Shown here one piece after another: positions 18,688-26,906 of a stretch of 64,000 bases of DNA (position 1 is the first letter of the stretch; every line of letters begins with the position of its first letter). Under the pieces are notes generated by a model. It was not told where the DNA came from. It searched no databases and saw nothing but the letters and a program-made list of their open reading frames with translations. Source of the DNA: Planctomycetota bacterium (lineage in GTDB: Bacteria > Planctomycetota > B15-G4 > SIAN01); NCBI GenBank assembly GCA_028289345.1, contig JANQQL010000038.1:29980-93979 (forward strand). The letters are read 5' to 3'. The position numbers were made by a program, and so were the translations under genes.

Positions 18688-19743
18688 ATGAACCCGCCGA
18701 CGTCTCCGCCTTCTCTGCTCCCCAAGATCGATCCCGCGGAACCTCTCATGACCGCTTCTCTGCGCCTGGAATCCCACGACGAAAAGACCCCGGAGTGGTC
18801 CGCGGCTCGAGAGGAATGTCGCGCCGGAGTGCATCTGATGGATCCCTGGATCGCGTATCGAGCGAGCCGGGGACTGGCTCCGAAGTTTCTGCTGCTTCGG
18901 GAAGGCGGCGGCCCCGTGGTCGGAGTGGGAATCGCCTACGAAAGCCGGTCTCGATGGCGCTTGTGGAAGCGTCCCCAGTGGAGTCTCGACCGCCTGCCGT
19001 GGCCGGTCGGGGAGTTCGATCTCTCGGCGGATGACGCTGTCCACTGCTTGCGTGAGGCAGCCCAGCAAGGCCGGCTCGACCGCCTCGAGGTTCAGTCCTT
19101 CGATGGCCCGTCTCCCTGCGCGGACCTAGCCGCCTTGGGATTCTCCGTGCAGGATCGTTTCGAGTTCGAACTCGACCTCTCGGGAGACGAGGACGAGTTG
19201 TGGAGCCGGCTGAAGTCCAGTCACCGACGCAAGATTCGCAAAGCTCAGAAGTCCGGAGTCGAGGTCGCCTGGGAAGATTCTTCCCGAGGCATCGAACTCT
19301 TGCGCGAACTCCAGGGTCACACGCAAACTCGGCGGAGCGACAAAGGGGAGACGATGGATTGCCCCGACGCCGAGCAGTACCAAGCGCTCGCTCGAACCTT
19401 CCTGGCACCGAACGGCGGAAGAGTCTTGGTCGGCCGGCACGAGGGAAAACCAGTCACCGCAATTCTCCTGGGAGTCACCGCAAACCGCGCTTACTATCTG
19501 ATGGGCGGGACCAACCGAGAAGGCTTGGGTTTGAACTCAGCCTCGGTGGTGATGTGGGAAGCCGTTCGGGCGCTGCATGAGACGAAGATTCCGCTTTTGA
19601 ACCTCGGCGGGGTTCCGGCTCGAGCAGAGAATCCCGATTCGGCAGAACACGGGCTCTACCGCTTCAAGGATGGCTGGGGTGCGACACGATGTTTGTGTCG
19701 GAGCGGCACCTGGACACGGGGATCCGGAGCCGATTCGCACTGA
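18688..19743 (+). CDS. FemAB/GNAT-type acyltransferase
   Basis: The protein has 351 residues from the ATG at 18688; the ATG at 18748 is an alternative. It shows the double-GNAT pattern of FemAB-like enzymes. The second domain contains LSGDEDELWSRLKSSHRRKIRKAQKSGVEV, the basic KxRRxIRKA helix typical of bacterial FemAB relatives near polysaccharide genes. GGRVLVGRHEGKPVTAILLG and YYLMGGTNREGLGLNSASVVMWEA follow, then LNLGGVP and LYRFKDGWGA. FemAB proteins transfer aminoacyl groups from tRNA to peptidoglycan precursors, but in EPS-linked gene sets they are thought to acylate or aminoacylate sugars. The context (a GT-C enzyme and a toroid protein) favours the envelope-glycan role. Confidence 0.85.
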   Translation: MNPPTSPPSLLPKIDPAEPLMTASLRLESHDEKTPEWSAAREECRAGVHLMDPWIAYRASRGLAPKFLLLREGGGPVVGVGIAYESRSRWRLWKRPQWSLDRLPWPVGEFDLSADDAVHCLREAAQQGRLDRLEVQSFDGPSPCADLAALGFSVQDRFEFELDLSGDEDELWSRLKSSHRRKIRKAQKSGVEVAWEDSSRGIELLRELQGHTQTRRSDKGETMDCPDAEQYQALARTFLAPNGGRVLVGRHEGKPVTAILLGVTANRAYYLMGGTNREGLGLNSASVVMWEAVRALHETKIPLLNLGGVPARAENPDSAEHGLYRFKDGWGATRCLCRSGTWTRGSGADSH

Positions 19744-19796
19744 CGCCCCCCGAAGACTCGTGAGGGGGTCGGGACTCGAAGGCAGAGGCCCGAAAA

Positions 19797-21038
19797 GTGG
19801 GGAATCCAGGAATGGGTGACGCGGTGATCGACAAAGTGCCACGAGCCGCTCTCGAGGCGGTTCGCTATGCCCTGCAATCGGGCAGCTTTCCGGCGGCAAT
19901 GGCCGCACTCAAGGATGTGGCGCCTCCGCGAACTCCGCGAGACTTGAAGGACCACCTTGAAGAAACCGTTCACTGGATCTTCCGCGCCCACGACGCGTGC
20001 GAGAAAGGCGGGGTTTCCCGCTCCTATTCCCTGCGCCAACATCGCCGCTACCAGTGCACCGGCTGGCTTCCTCCCTACCCGGAAACTACGGGTTACATCA
20101 TCCCGACGCTGTTCGAAGTGGCCGACGTGTTCGACTGGCCGGAAGCCCGCGAACGGGCCGAACGAATGGCCCGTTGGGAAGTGGACGTGCAGATGGACAG
20201 CGGTGCCGTGCGCGGGGGAACGACGGCGGACGAACCGAGTCCGGCCGTATTCAACACCGGGCAAGTACTGTTTGGCTGGGTCCGTGCCGCCGAGGTCACG
20301 GGAGATGCCCTCTTCGACGAGGCTGCCCGGAAAGCTTCCGCCTTCCTGGTGGATGCCCAAGACGAGGACGGCGCATGGCGGCGCGGCGCATCCAAGTTTG
20401 CCATGAAGGGCGGTCACGTCTACAACGCGCGCGCGGCGTGGGGGCTTGCCTGCTACGGCCGCCGCGCCGATGACGAAAAGGCTCTCCAAGCAGCATGTCG
20501 CTCGGCGGACTACGCGCTGTCTCAACAGAACGACTGCGGCTGGTTCGATGACAACTGCTTGACGGACCCCGAGCGCCCGCTGGTTCACACCATCGCTTAC
20601 GCCGCCCAGGGGGTCTTGGAAATCGGGCTCTTGGTCAACCAAGACAAGTATGTGGACGCGGCTCGCAAGACCGCCGAAGCAATGCTGCCCGTGCAACGGG
20701 AAGACGGTTTCCTCGCCGGACGCTTCGACAGCGATTGGAATGCCGGGTCGTCATGGTCATGCCTGACCGGCAACGCACAAATGGCCCTGGTGTGGAGCCG
20801 TTTGGCCGACATCGACGACCGCGAGGACTTCCGCCAAGCGGCCCAACGCGCCGTCCAGTTCGTGCTTTCGACCCAGCGCCTCGAGTCCACGGACCTGGGG
20901 GTGCGCGGCGGCGTCGCCGGCTCCTATCCCATTTGGGGCGACTACGGACCGTACGAGTACCTCAATTGGGCCGCCAAGTTCCTGACTGACGCGTTGCTCA
21001 CGCTCTACACCAAGCGCCCGTCAGGAACCCACGGCTGA
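19797..21038 (+). CDS. Alpha/alpha-toroid protein (six-hairpin glycosidase or prenyltransferase-like fold)
   Basis: The 413-residue soluble protein has repeated helical hairpins with aromatic and Gly turns: TTGYIIPTLFEVADVF, SPAVFNTGQVLFGWVRAAE, KGGHVYNARAAWGLACYG, VHTIAYAAQGVLEIGLL, WSCLTGNAQMALVWSRLA. These repeats, each with an acidic or His/Asn cluster at the inner mouth, are characteristic of (alpha/alpha)6-7 barrels such as unsaturated glucuronyl hydrolases, C5-epimerases and terpene cyclase/prenyltransferase-like folds. No single catalytic signature decides between them. The start is the GTG at 19797 (AGAGG upstream) or the ATG at 19812. It follows the FemAB-like gene by 53 bp in the same direction, so a polysaccharide-modifying role is likely. 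Confidence 0.75.
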   Translation: MGNPGMGDAVIDKVPRAALEAVRYALQSGSFPAAMAALKDVAPPRTPRDLKDHLEETVHWIFRAHDACEKGGVSRSYSLRQHRRYQCTGWLPPYPETTGYIIPTLFEVADVFDWPEARERAERMARWEVDVQMDSGAVRGGTTADEPSPAVFNTGQVLFGWVRAAEVTGDALFDEAARKASAFLVDAQDEDGAWRRGASKFAMKGGHVYNARAAWGLACYGRRADDEKALQAACRSADYALSQQNDCGWFDDNCLTDPERPLVHTIAYAAQGVLEIGLLVNQDKYVDAARKTAEAMLPVQREDGFLAGRFDSDWNAGSSWSCLTGNAQMALVWSRLADIDDREDFRQAAQRAVQFVLSTQRLESTDLGVRGGVAGSYPIWGDYGPYEYLNWAAKFLTDALLTLYTKRPSGTHG

Positions 21039-21046
21039 CCCAAGCT

Positions 21047-21706
21047 TCAGAACGAAGCTTCGGCGGCTTCTGCACCACCGCTGCGATCGTCATTCTCCAG
21101 AGCCACCGCCATTCGCACCAGCTCCGCCAGCGAGTGTGCACCCATCTTGCGCATCAGATGAGAGCGGTGAACCTCGACCGTCTTCTGACTGAGTCCGAGT
21201 TCCCCTCCGATGACCTTGTTGGCCTTGCCGGCCACGACCAGCCCCATGACTTCCGTCTCGCGACGAGTCAGGGAATCGCGGCGAGTTCGGTACTCGGAGA
21301 TGCGTGCTCGATCGTTGCGGTGTTGCGCATCTCGATCGACCGCCTTGCGAATGTGCTCGAGCAGGATCTGATTGCTCACCGGCTTTTCCAGGAACTCGAA
21401 CGCCCCGGCCTTCATGGCGCGCAATGCGACGGGGACATCGGCGTGACCGGTCAGAATCAGAATCGGGAGATCGGCGCCCTTTTTCTTCAAGAACTCTTGG
21501 AGTTCCAGGCCGCTCATGCCCTGCATGCGAACGTCGAGGACCAGGCATCCGGCGGATTCCGGATCGAAGGAAAGCAGAAACTCCTCGGCAGATTCGTAGG
21601 TCTCGCAGCGAAACCCGTTGGATTCGACCAGGCGCTTCATGACGAAACAAAGGTCCTTGTTATCGTCAACAACGTAGACCTTCGGATCTAGTGCGGCGGT
21701 TGGCAC
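21047..21706 (-). CDS. FixJ/NarL-type response regulator (orphan)
   Basis: I set the start at the GTG at 21706, preceded by GGGGAGGA; this gives 219 residues. The receiver domain has acidic residues VVDDNKD near residue 12, phospho-acceptor Asp58 in CLVLDVRMQGMSG, Thr in LILTGHADV, and Lys in FLEKPVS. The C-terminal LuxR-type HTH reads LTRRETEVMGLVVAGKANKVIGGELGLSQKTVEVHRSHLMRKM. That architecture fits the FixJ/StyR/TtrR group, which works with membrane or soluble PAS kinases. No histidine kinase lies beside it here. A perfect 18-bp palindrome lies about 250 bp upstream and is a candidate binding site. Confidence 0.93.
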   Translation of the reverse strand: MPTAALDPKVYVVDDNKDLCFVMKRLVESNGFRCETYESAEEFLLSFDPESAGCLVLDVRMQGMSGLELQEFLKKKGADLPILILTGHADVPVALRAMKAGAFEFLEKPVSNQILLEHIRKAVDRDAQHRNDRARISEYRTRRDSLTRRETEVMGLVVAGKANKVIGGELGLSQKTVEVHRSHLMRKMGAHSLAELVRMAVALENDDRSGGAEAAEASF

Positions 21707-21956
21707 AGTCAGTTCCTCCCCGTCTTGGCCTGAGACCCGACAAGCCAACTGCAGGGCCAGTCGAGCTCTCCTTAGAGAAACACCGACCTAAGTCTCCGGG
21801 ATTGAGCGTAGCGGTCGGCCCTGATGAACACCAGGTAGGCGATGAGGAATTCGTTCCAGGAAGACCGAATTCACCTAGCACATCCCTCCGCGGGCAATCG
21901 CAAGGCGACCATCGTCTGAGGGATTCCTCGGTATGAATCGAGGGGGTCCTGAAGCA

Positions 21957-21974
21957 ACTAGGGAAATCCCTAGT
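21957..21974. promoter_or_regulatory. Perfect 18-bp palindrome between aldehyde dehydrogenase and response regulator
   Basis: ACTAGGGA-AA-TCCCTAGT is a perfect inverted repeat with 8-bp arms and a 2-bp centre. It lies 17 bp beyond the aldehyde dehydrogenase stop, in the only intergenic region upstream of the FixJ-type gene. No T-run follows, so a transcription-factor site is more likely than a terminator. The dimeric HTH of the neighbouring regulator would suit such a site. Confidence 0.5.
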
Positions 21975-21990
21975 CTTTGCGGTGTGTCAG

Positions 21991-23550
21991 TCACTCCTCG
22001 CGCAGGATGCGCTCGACCATTCCTCGGGAGCCTTGGAACGCGGTGCGATGCATGAAGTGATGCACCCCTCGTTCTCCCCCCAACTCTTCCCCGCCACCCG
22101 CACGACCAGGACCACCGTGAATCAGTTGGGGCAAGACCATGCCGGTGGGGAGCGAGTAGCCTTCGGCTTTCGAGTCCACGAGTACCACGCGACCACACAT
22201 CGGTGCGATTCCAAAGCCCGCTTCGCGCAGGAAGTCTCGGGAATCGGAATACAGGGAAGACACCAGCATGCCCTCTCCACGACAAACCAGTTCCGCCGCC
22301 TGTTCGGCGCTTCCGTCGTACGGAAGGATGCAGGCCACGGGGCCGAAGACTTCTTCGCGATGCACCTCCTCGAGCGACTTTTCATCCTTGGAGAGGAACA
22401 GGGAGGCACCGGCGAAGTAGCCCTTTCCTCCCTCCACGCCAAGGAGTTCGGAAGGCCGGTTCTCGCCACAAAGTCGCTCCAAGTGCTGCCCGAGTCGCTC
22501 CATCCCGGCGAACACGTCGTCCCGCTGTTGGGCAGTGGCTAGCGGCCCCATGCGAACATCGCTCAGTGAAGGATCCCCCACCTTGAGTGCCTGCAACCGT
22601 TCCTTGAGGTCGGTGGCCACGGTTTCCACCATGGATTCCGGAACGATCAAACGCCGGGTGGCCGTGCACTTCTGCCCGGTCTTCTCAGTCATCTCGCGGA
22701 ACACATCGCGCAGGAAAAGTTGGTAGCAGTCGGCGTCCGCGGTCAAGTCCCCTCCCAGGACCGCGGCATTCAAGCTATCCGCCTCGACGTTCACCGAGAC
22801 CGAGTTCCGGATCAAAGATTCGGAGGAGCGGACGATGCCGCCGGTCTTTTGCGACCCAGTGAACGAGACGAAATCGCGCGGCCCCAGTTGGTCGAGCAAT
22901 TCCGTGACGGAACCGAGGATCATGCTGAAAGTCCCCGCCGGCATGACGCCGGACTCCACCAAGATCTCGGCCATCTTGGCCGCCGTCAAACTAGTCAAGG
23001 TCGCGGGCTTCAGAATCACCGGCATCCCGGCCAACAACGCACTCGCCGCTTTCTCCGCAAATCCCCAAGCCGGGAAGTTGAACGCGTTGATGAGTACCGC
23101 CACCCCGCCGCGAGGAACATAGCTGTGCTTTCCGAGCAAGCGCGCACCTCGAGAAAGCTCGACGCTGTCCCCGTCGACCCGGTGTTGGCTCGCGCCCCAG
23201 TTCTTGGCCATGCTGGCGTACGCGGCCAAAGTTCCCGAGGCACCATCGATGTCGAACTTGGCCCCGCCACGAGTCGTTCCCCCATTGACGATGGAAGTCT
23301 CGATGAGCGCATCGCGATGTTCGTGCAGTACCGCGGCCATCTTCTTGAGCAACGCCGCCCGATCGGCAAAACCCATCGAAGCCAACGAGTTCAGCCCTTC
23401 CGTTCTCGCATGCTGCAGGACGGATGACGCCGAAAATCCGCCGAGAAACGCTTCGGCACAGGTCTCTTCCGTGGTGGGATTCCACAGAGGAACGGGATCT
23501 CCACTCCCGGTCTGGAACTCGCCGGCGACGTAGCTGTAGATCTTGGACAT
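21991..23550 (-). CDS. PaaZ/BoxD-like aldehyde dehydrogenase (CoA-bound semialdehyde type)
   Basis: A 519-residue NAD(P)-dependent aldehyde dehydrogenase with GAGGAG in front of the ATG. The Rossmann and active-site motifs are NAFNFPAWGFAEKAASALLAGMPVILKPAT, SFTGSQKTGG, Glu256 in VNVEADSLNAAVLG, and catalytic Cys295 in EKTGQKCTATRR. The C-terminal segment GGPGRAGGGEELGGERGVHHFMHRTAFQG is very characteristic of the aldehyde dehydrogenase module of PaaZ and of BoxD (3,4-dehydroadipyl-CoA semialdehyde dehydrogenase). Both act in aromatic acid catabolism through CoA thioesters. The MaoC-like hydratase half of PaaZ is absent, so it resembles stand-alone BoxD. No other box or paa gene is adjacent. 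Confidence 0.85.
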   Translation of the reverse strand: MSKIYSYVAGEFQTGSGDPVPLWNPTTEETCAEAFLGGFSASSVLQHARTEGLNSLASMGFADRAALLKKMAAVLHEHRDALIETSIVNGGTTRGGAKFDIDGASGTLAAYASMAKNWGASQHRVDGDSVELSRGARLLGKHSYVPRGGVAVLINAFNFPAWGFAEKAASALLAGMPVILKPATLTSLTAAKMAEILVESGVMPAGTFSMILGSVTELLDQLGPRDFVSFTGSQKTGGIVRSSESLIRNSVSVNVEADSLNAAVLGGDLTADADCYQLFLRDVFREMTEKTGQKCTATRRLIVPESMVETVATDLKERLQALKVGDPSLSDVRMGPLATAQQRDDVFAGMERLGQHLERLCGENRPSELLGVEGGKGYFAGASLFLSKDEKSLEEVHREEVFGPVACILPYDGSAEQAAELVCRGEGMLVSSLYSDSRDFLREAGFGIAPMCGRVVLVDSKAEGYSLPTGMVLPQLIHGGPGRAGGGEELGGERGVHHFMHRTAFQGSRGMVERILREE

Positions 23551-23795
23551 GGGGTCTCCTCGAGCCGGTCGCTCCGCAAAGCCCTCGAGGGGCAGTCACG
23601 CCGCGCGCGGGAGAGCGTCGCGGGACCGGGGAATCTTCGATGCACGAGCGTCGGGCAGGGCCGACACCCCCGGAAGTCAAGGGGGGGGCGCCGTCGAACC
23701 TGCCGGAAGTCGAGAGTGTACCTGACCCGAGGATTGAACGGATCGGGATGATGGGCGAAACAAGAACGCCCCTTGCACCGCCTCGGAGCCGCCGT

Positions 23796-24080
23796 ATGAA
23801 TGGGTCCATGGATCTCGACACCCGACCCGATGATGTCATCGACATGACTCCCACCAATCGCGAAGGCGAGGTCGTGTTCGAGTCCGCCTCGGCCCCCACT
23901 CCCCAACCGCCTTGGCTAGTCAAACTGAAGTTTTGGGGACTTGCCGCCATCGGCATCGGCATCGGCGTCGCTTTCTTTCTGTTCTTCTTGACGTTTCTGC
24001 TGTACGTCGTCCTTCCACTGACGGCGATCCTGATCCTGTGGAATCTGATTCGTGGGCCGAGGAGCCATCGACCGGGGTGA
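23796..24080 (+). CDS. Small single- or double-helix membrane protein
   Basis: The frame gives about 94 residues from the ATG at 23796, which has GGAG eight bases upstream. In-frame ATGs at 23748 and 23808 are alternatives. The N-terminal half is acidic and soluble. The C-terminal half is strongly hydrophobic (LAAIGIGIGVAFFLFFLTFLLYVVLPLTAILILW) with a basic end, long enough for one or two membrane helices. I know no family for it. It lies between the start of the aldehyde dehydrogenase gene (divergent) and the end of ahcY (convergent). Confidence 0.6.
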   Translation: MNGSMDLDTRPDDVIDMTPTNREGEVVFESASAPTPQPPWLVKLKFWGLAAIGIGIGVAFFLFFLTFLLYVVLPLTAILILWNLIRGPRSHRPG

Positions 24081-24208
24081 GACTCGCCCCGTCCCTCGCA
24101 CCACCAGGTCGGTCCGCATCCTCGCGCGGGACGATTCCCGCTGATCTTCTTCGCCGGCGATTGCTTTGGTGACTCGCTCTTGGAGTGGCAAGCCAAGCCG
24201 ATCCCATG

Positions 24209-24252
24209 AAAAAAGCCCTCCGGAGCGGCGTCCAGTTGCCGCCCCGAAGGGC
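24209..24252 (-). terminator. Strong intrinsic terminator of ahcY
   Basis: On the minus strand a 15-bp GC-rich stem (13 Watson-Crick and two wobble pairs; arms 24238-24252 and 24215-24229) with an 8-base loop is followed at once by six T. It starts 27 bp past the ahcY stop. This is the best Rho-independent terminator in the window. Confidence 0.92.
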
Positions 24253-24278
24253 CCTTCGGAATGGTCAATCAGAGGCAA

Positions 24279-25595
24279 TCAGTAGCGATACCACTCGGCC
24301 TTGAACGGGCCTTCCTTGGGAATGCCGAGGTAATCGGACTGGGCATCGGTCAGCTTGGTCAGCTTGACACCGAGACGCGCGAGATGCAGCTGGGCGACCT
24401 CTTCGTCGAGCTTCTTGTCCAGCTTGTGAACGCCCAACGGGTAGCTCTCGGGGTTCTGCCAGAGCGCCATCTGGGCCATCACCTGGTTGGTGAAGCTGTT
24501 CGACATCACGAAGCTCGGATGGCCGGTCGCGCAACCGAGGTTCACCAATCGACCGCGGGCCAACAGGATGATGGTCCGGCCATTCTTCAGGAAGAAGCGA
24601 TCCACCTGAGGCTTGATCTCTTCTTCGCGCTCGCAATTCTCTTCCAACCAGCGCACGTCGATTTCGATATCGAAGTGGCCGATGTTGCAAACGATGGCGT
24701 TGTCCTTCATCTTCTCGAGATGGGCGCCGGTCACGATGTCCCGGCAGCCGGTGGTGGTGACGAAGATGTCGCCTTCGACCACGGCGTCTTCCATGGTGGT
24801 CACTTCGAACCCTTCCATCGCCGCTTGCAGGGCGCAGATCGGATCGATCTCGGTGACCAGCACACGAGCGCCGAAGCCACGCATGGACTGGGCGCAACCC
24901 TTGCCCACGTCACCGTATCCGGCGACCACGACGACCTTGCCGGCAACCATCACTCCGGTGGCCTGCTTGATGCCGTCCGCCAGGGACTCGCGGCAACCGT
25001 AGAGGTTGTCGAACTTCGACTTGGTGACCGAGTCGTTGACGTTGATGGCCGGGACCTTCAGATCTCCCCGCTCGAAGGCCTGGTAGAGCCGGTGCACGCC
25101 CGTGGTCGTCTCTTCGCTGACGCCCTTGATCTCTTCCAGGAGGTGCGGATGCTTCTCGTGGACGTACCAGGTCAGGTCGCCGCCGTCGTCGAGCAGGATG
25201 TTCGGGCCCTTGTCATCGGCAAACTTGAGGGTCTGCTCGATGCACCACTCGTATTCCTCGTCGGTCTCGCCCTTCCAGGCGAACACCGGAATCTTCGCGG
25301 CGGCCATGGCGGCGGCGGCGTGATCTTCCGTGGAGAAGATGTTGCACGAAGACCAGCGCACCTCGGCCCCCAGTTCGACCAGGGTTTCCATGAGGATGGC
25401 GGTTTCGATGGTCATGTGCAGACATCCCGCGATGCGAGCGCCCGCGAGGGGCTTCTGCGGACCGTACTTTTCGCGCAAGGCCATGAGCCCCGGCATCTCC
25501 GGTTCGGAGATTTCGATCTCTTTGCGGCCCGCGGCGGCCAGGTTCATGTCCGCGACTTTGCAATCGGTGAAAGTGGCATCGGCGACGGTGGTCAT
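24279..25595 (-). CDS. ahcY: S-adenosylhomocysteine hydrolase
   Basis: The 438-residue enzyme splits S-adenosylhomocysteine into adenosine and homocysteine and so keeps methyltransferases from product inhibition. Signature segments are clear: GARIAGCLHMTIETAILMETL near the start, SSCNIFSTEDHAAAA, the catalytic region AINVNDSVTKSKFDNLYGCRESL, and the NAD site VVVAGYGDVGKGCAQSMRGFGARVLVTEIDP. It ends KAEWYRY, the conserved Lys-Tyr tail that completes the NAD pocket of the partner subunit. The ATG at 25595 has GAGGAGAG upstream and overlaps the stop of the ArsR/methyltransferase gene (ATGA), so it is translationally coupled to its probable repressor. A strong terminator follows. Confidence 0.98.
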   Translation of the reverse strand: MTTVADATFTDCKVADMNLAAAGRKEIEISEPEMPGLMALREKYGPQKPLAGARIAGCLHMTIETAILMETLVELGAEVRWSSCNIFSTEDHAAAAMAAAKIPVFAWKGETDEEYEWCIEQTLKFADDKGPNILLDDGGDLTWYVHEKHPHLLEEIKGVSEETTTGVHRLYQAFERGDLKVPAINVNDSVTKSKFDNLYGCRESLADGIKQATGVMVAGKVVVVAGYGDVGKGCAQSMRGFGARVLVTEIDPICALQAAMEGFEVTTMEDAVVEGDIFVTTTGCRDIVTGAHLEKMKDNAIVCNIGHFDIEIDVRWLEENCEREEEIKPQVDRFFLKNGRTIILLARGRLVNLGCATGHPSFVMSNSFTNQVMAQMALWQNPESYPLGVHKLDKKLDEEVAQLHLARLGVKLTKLTDAQSDYLGIPKEGPFKAEWYRY

Positions 25596-26605
25596 GGGCG
25601 ACTCTCCTCGTTGACCATGGATGGCAAAGACGCATCTCCGTTCGCCGAAGATCGCGTCGGTTTGTGAGCACAAAACAAGAACAGAGGCAGCTCGATGCGC
25701 TGGCCCCCGGGTGATTCCACAACGTAGGCGTCATCGGGTGTTTCGGTGCGAGCACCTCGAAAGCCCGTGCGTTCGGCGCGACGTGCCAAGTCCGGAGCGT
25801 CGACGCCCAGTCGCAAGTCCGCCATTTGCTCGGTCATCCACGCTTCCCGGTGGGGCACCAGATCGGTGATGACCATGATTCCGCCGGGACGCAATGCCCG
25901 GTGCATCTCTCGCAGCGCGGCCGAGAGATCAGGCACGTGATGCATGACCATGTGGGCGAACACGGCGTCGACTTCCCCGTCTTGCAAGGGCAACCGATCC
26001 AACTCCCCCTGGCGAAACTCCACTTTGCTGGCCAACCCCTGCAACGTTTGACGCGCTTGGGCGAGCATCGCCTCGGAGTGGTCGACACAAATCACCCGGT
26101 CGACTTGCTTGACGAGAGCGCGAGCCATATAGCCAGTGCCGCAGCCGACATCCGCCACGACGAGTTGCCGCGGAATCAGTCGGTTCAACGCCTCGAGTCG
26201 AGCCGCACCGCGCGCGAAATCGCTCCCCATCACGTCCCATTCGGGAGCCACGCGGTCAAAGAACTCCCGACTGCGCTGGCGTCGGTCTTCCAGAACACGC
26301 TGGAGCCGGTCCAAGTCGTCGCTGCGCTCTTCCAGCTCCCGCACGCGCGGCTCGATGGCCGCCCAAAGCTCCTCCGGCAGCCCCCGTCCCGTCGCCAGCT
26401 GGACCAACACCGAGGACCCCTCTCGCCTTTCCTCCAGCATTCCCGACTCGCGCAGCACCTTTAGGTGATTGCTGACCCGAGACTGGGCCAGAGCGGTCGC
26501 CCGGGCCAGCTCCCCCACGGACAGTTCCTCCTGGGAAAGCAACGCCAGGATCCGCAGGCGAGTCGGATCGGCGAGTACCTTGAGCATGGAGGGCAGGGTC
26601 GACAT
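25592..26605 (-). CDS. SahR-like ArsR-family regulator fused to a SAM-methyltransferase-like domain
   Basis: The 337-residue product has an N-terminal ArsR winged helix (LKVLADPTRLRILALLSQEELSVGELARATALAQSRVSNHLKVL) without the Cys pair of metal sensors. A class I methyltransferase domain follows (VVADVGCGTGYMARALVKQ, ICVDHSEAML, DAVFAHMVMHHV, GGIMVITDL). This fusion next to ahcY matches SahR, which senses S-adenosylhomocysteine through that domain and represses methionine-cycle genes. The stop overlaps the ahcY start. A perfect palindrome sits just upstream of the ATG inside a plausible promoter. No ribosome binding site is visible, and the predicted +1 falls on or next to the ATG, so the message may be leaderless. 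A second ATG at codon 11 has no Shine-Dalgarno either. Confidence 0.88.
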   Translation of the reverse strand: MSTLPSMLKVLADPTRLRILALLSQEELSVGELARATALAQSRVSNHLKVLRESGMLEERREGSSVLVQLATGRGLPEELWAAIEPRVRELEERSDDLDRLQRVLEDRRQRSREFFDRVAPEWDVMGSDFARGAARLEALNRLIPRQLVVADVGCGTGYMARALVKQVDRVICVDHSEAMLAQARQTLQGLASKVEFRQGELDRLPLQDGEVDAVFAHMVMHHVPDLSAALREMHRALRPGGIMVITDLVPHREAWMTEQMADLRLGVDAPDLARRAERTGFRGARTETPDDAYVVESPGGQRIELPLFLFCAHKPTRSSANGDASLPSMVNEESRP

Positions 26606-26610
26606 GGCAC

Positions 26611-26630
26611 ATATCATGACATCATGATAT
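26611..26630. promoter_or_regulatory. Perfect 20-bp SahR-type operator
   Basis: Arms ATATCATGA and TCATGATAT (26611-26619 and 26622-26630) are exact reverse complements with CA between them. The site begins five bases before the regulator's ATG and covers the spacer and -10 of the probable promoter, so binding would block polymerase. ArsR-family dimers bind palindromes of this size. I saw no second copy upstream of metF in this window. Confidence 0.8.
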
Positions 26631-26640
26631 CAGTCGTCAA
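26613..26640 (-). promoter_or_regulatory. Probable promoter of the sahR-ahcY operon
   Basis: On the minus strand TTGACG (26640-26635) matches five of six -35 bases. After a 16-bp spacer, CATGAT (26618-26613) matches four of six -10 bases. Transcription would start about 26605-26607, at or next to the A of the regulator's ATG. The operator overlaps spacer and -10. Confidence 0.55.
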
Positions 26641-26906
26641 GAATTCTCTTTGGCTGAAGGAGAAGTTCTCCTGGATCGTGCGGATTTCACCCAATCGTCA
26701 CTCCAAGGAAGCCCGCGCTTTCACGCGCGCCCCAGGGCAACCGTGGCTGGCGAAGCTGCTGCCGGGTTCCCCAATGGGTCCCCAGGGCAGCGACTCGCCC
26801 GACCGCAGGGAACTTTCTGGCTCGAAGGCATCTGGCAACCGAAAGGAAGAAGAGGTAGTGACCTCGTGCCAAGGATCCCCCCACGAGTCATCGGAGCGAC
26901 GGAGAT

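Noticed and set aside
26658..26672. Perfect repeat AGGAGAA-G-TTCTCCT upstream of the TTG-start gene
   Set aside because: Only 7-bp arms, no gene start or T-run at a fitting distance; may be chance.
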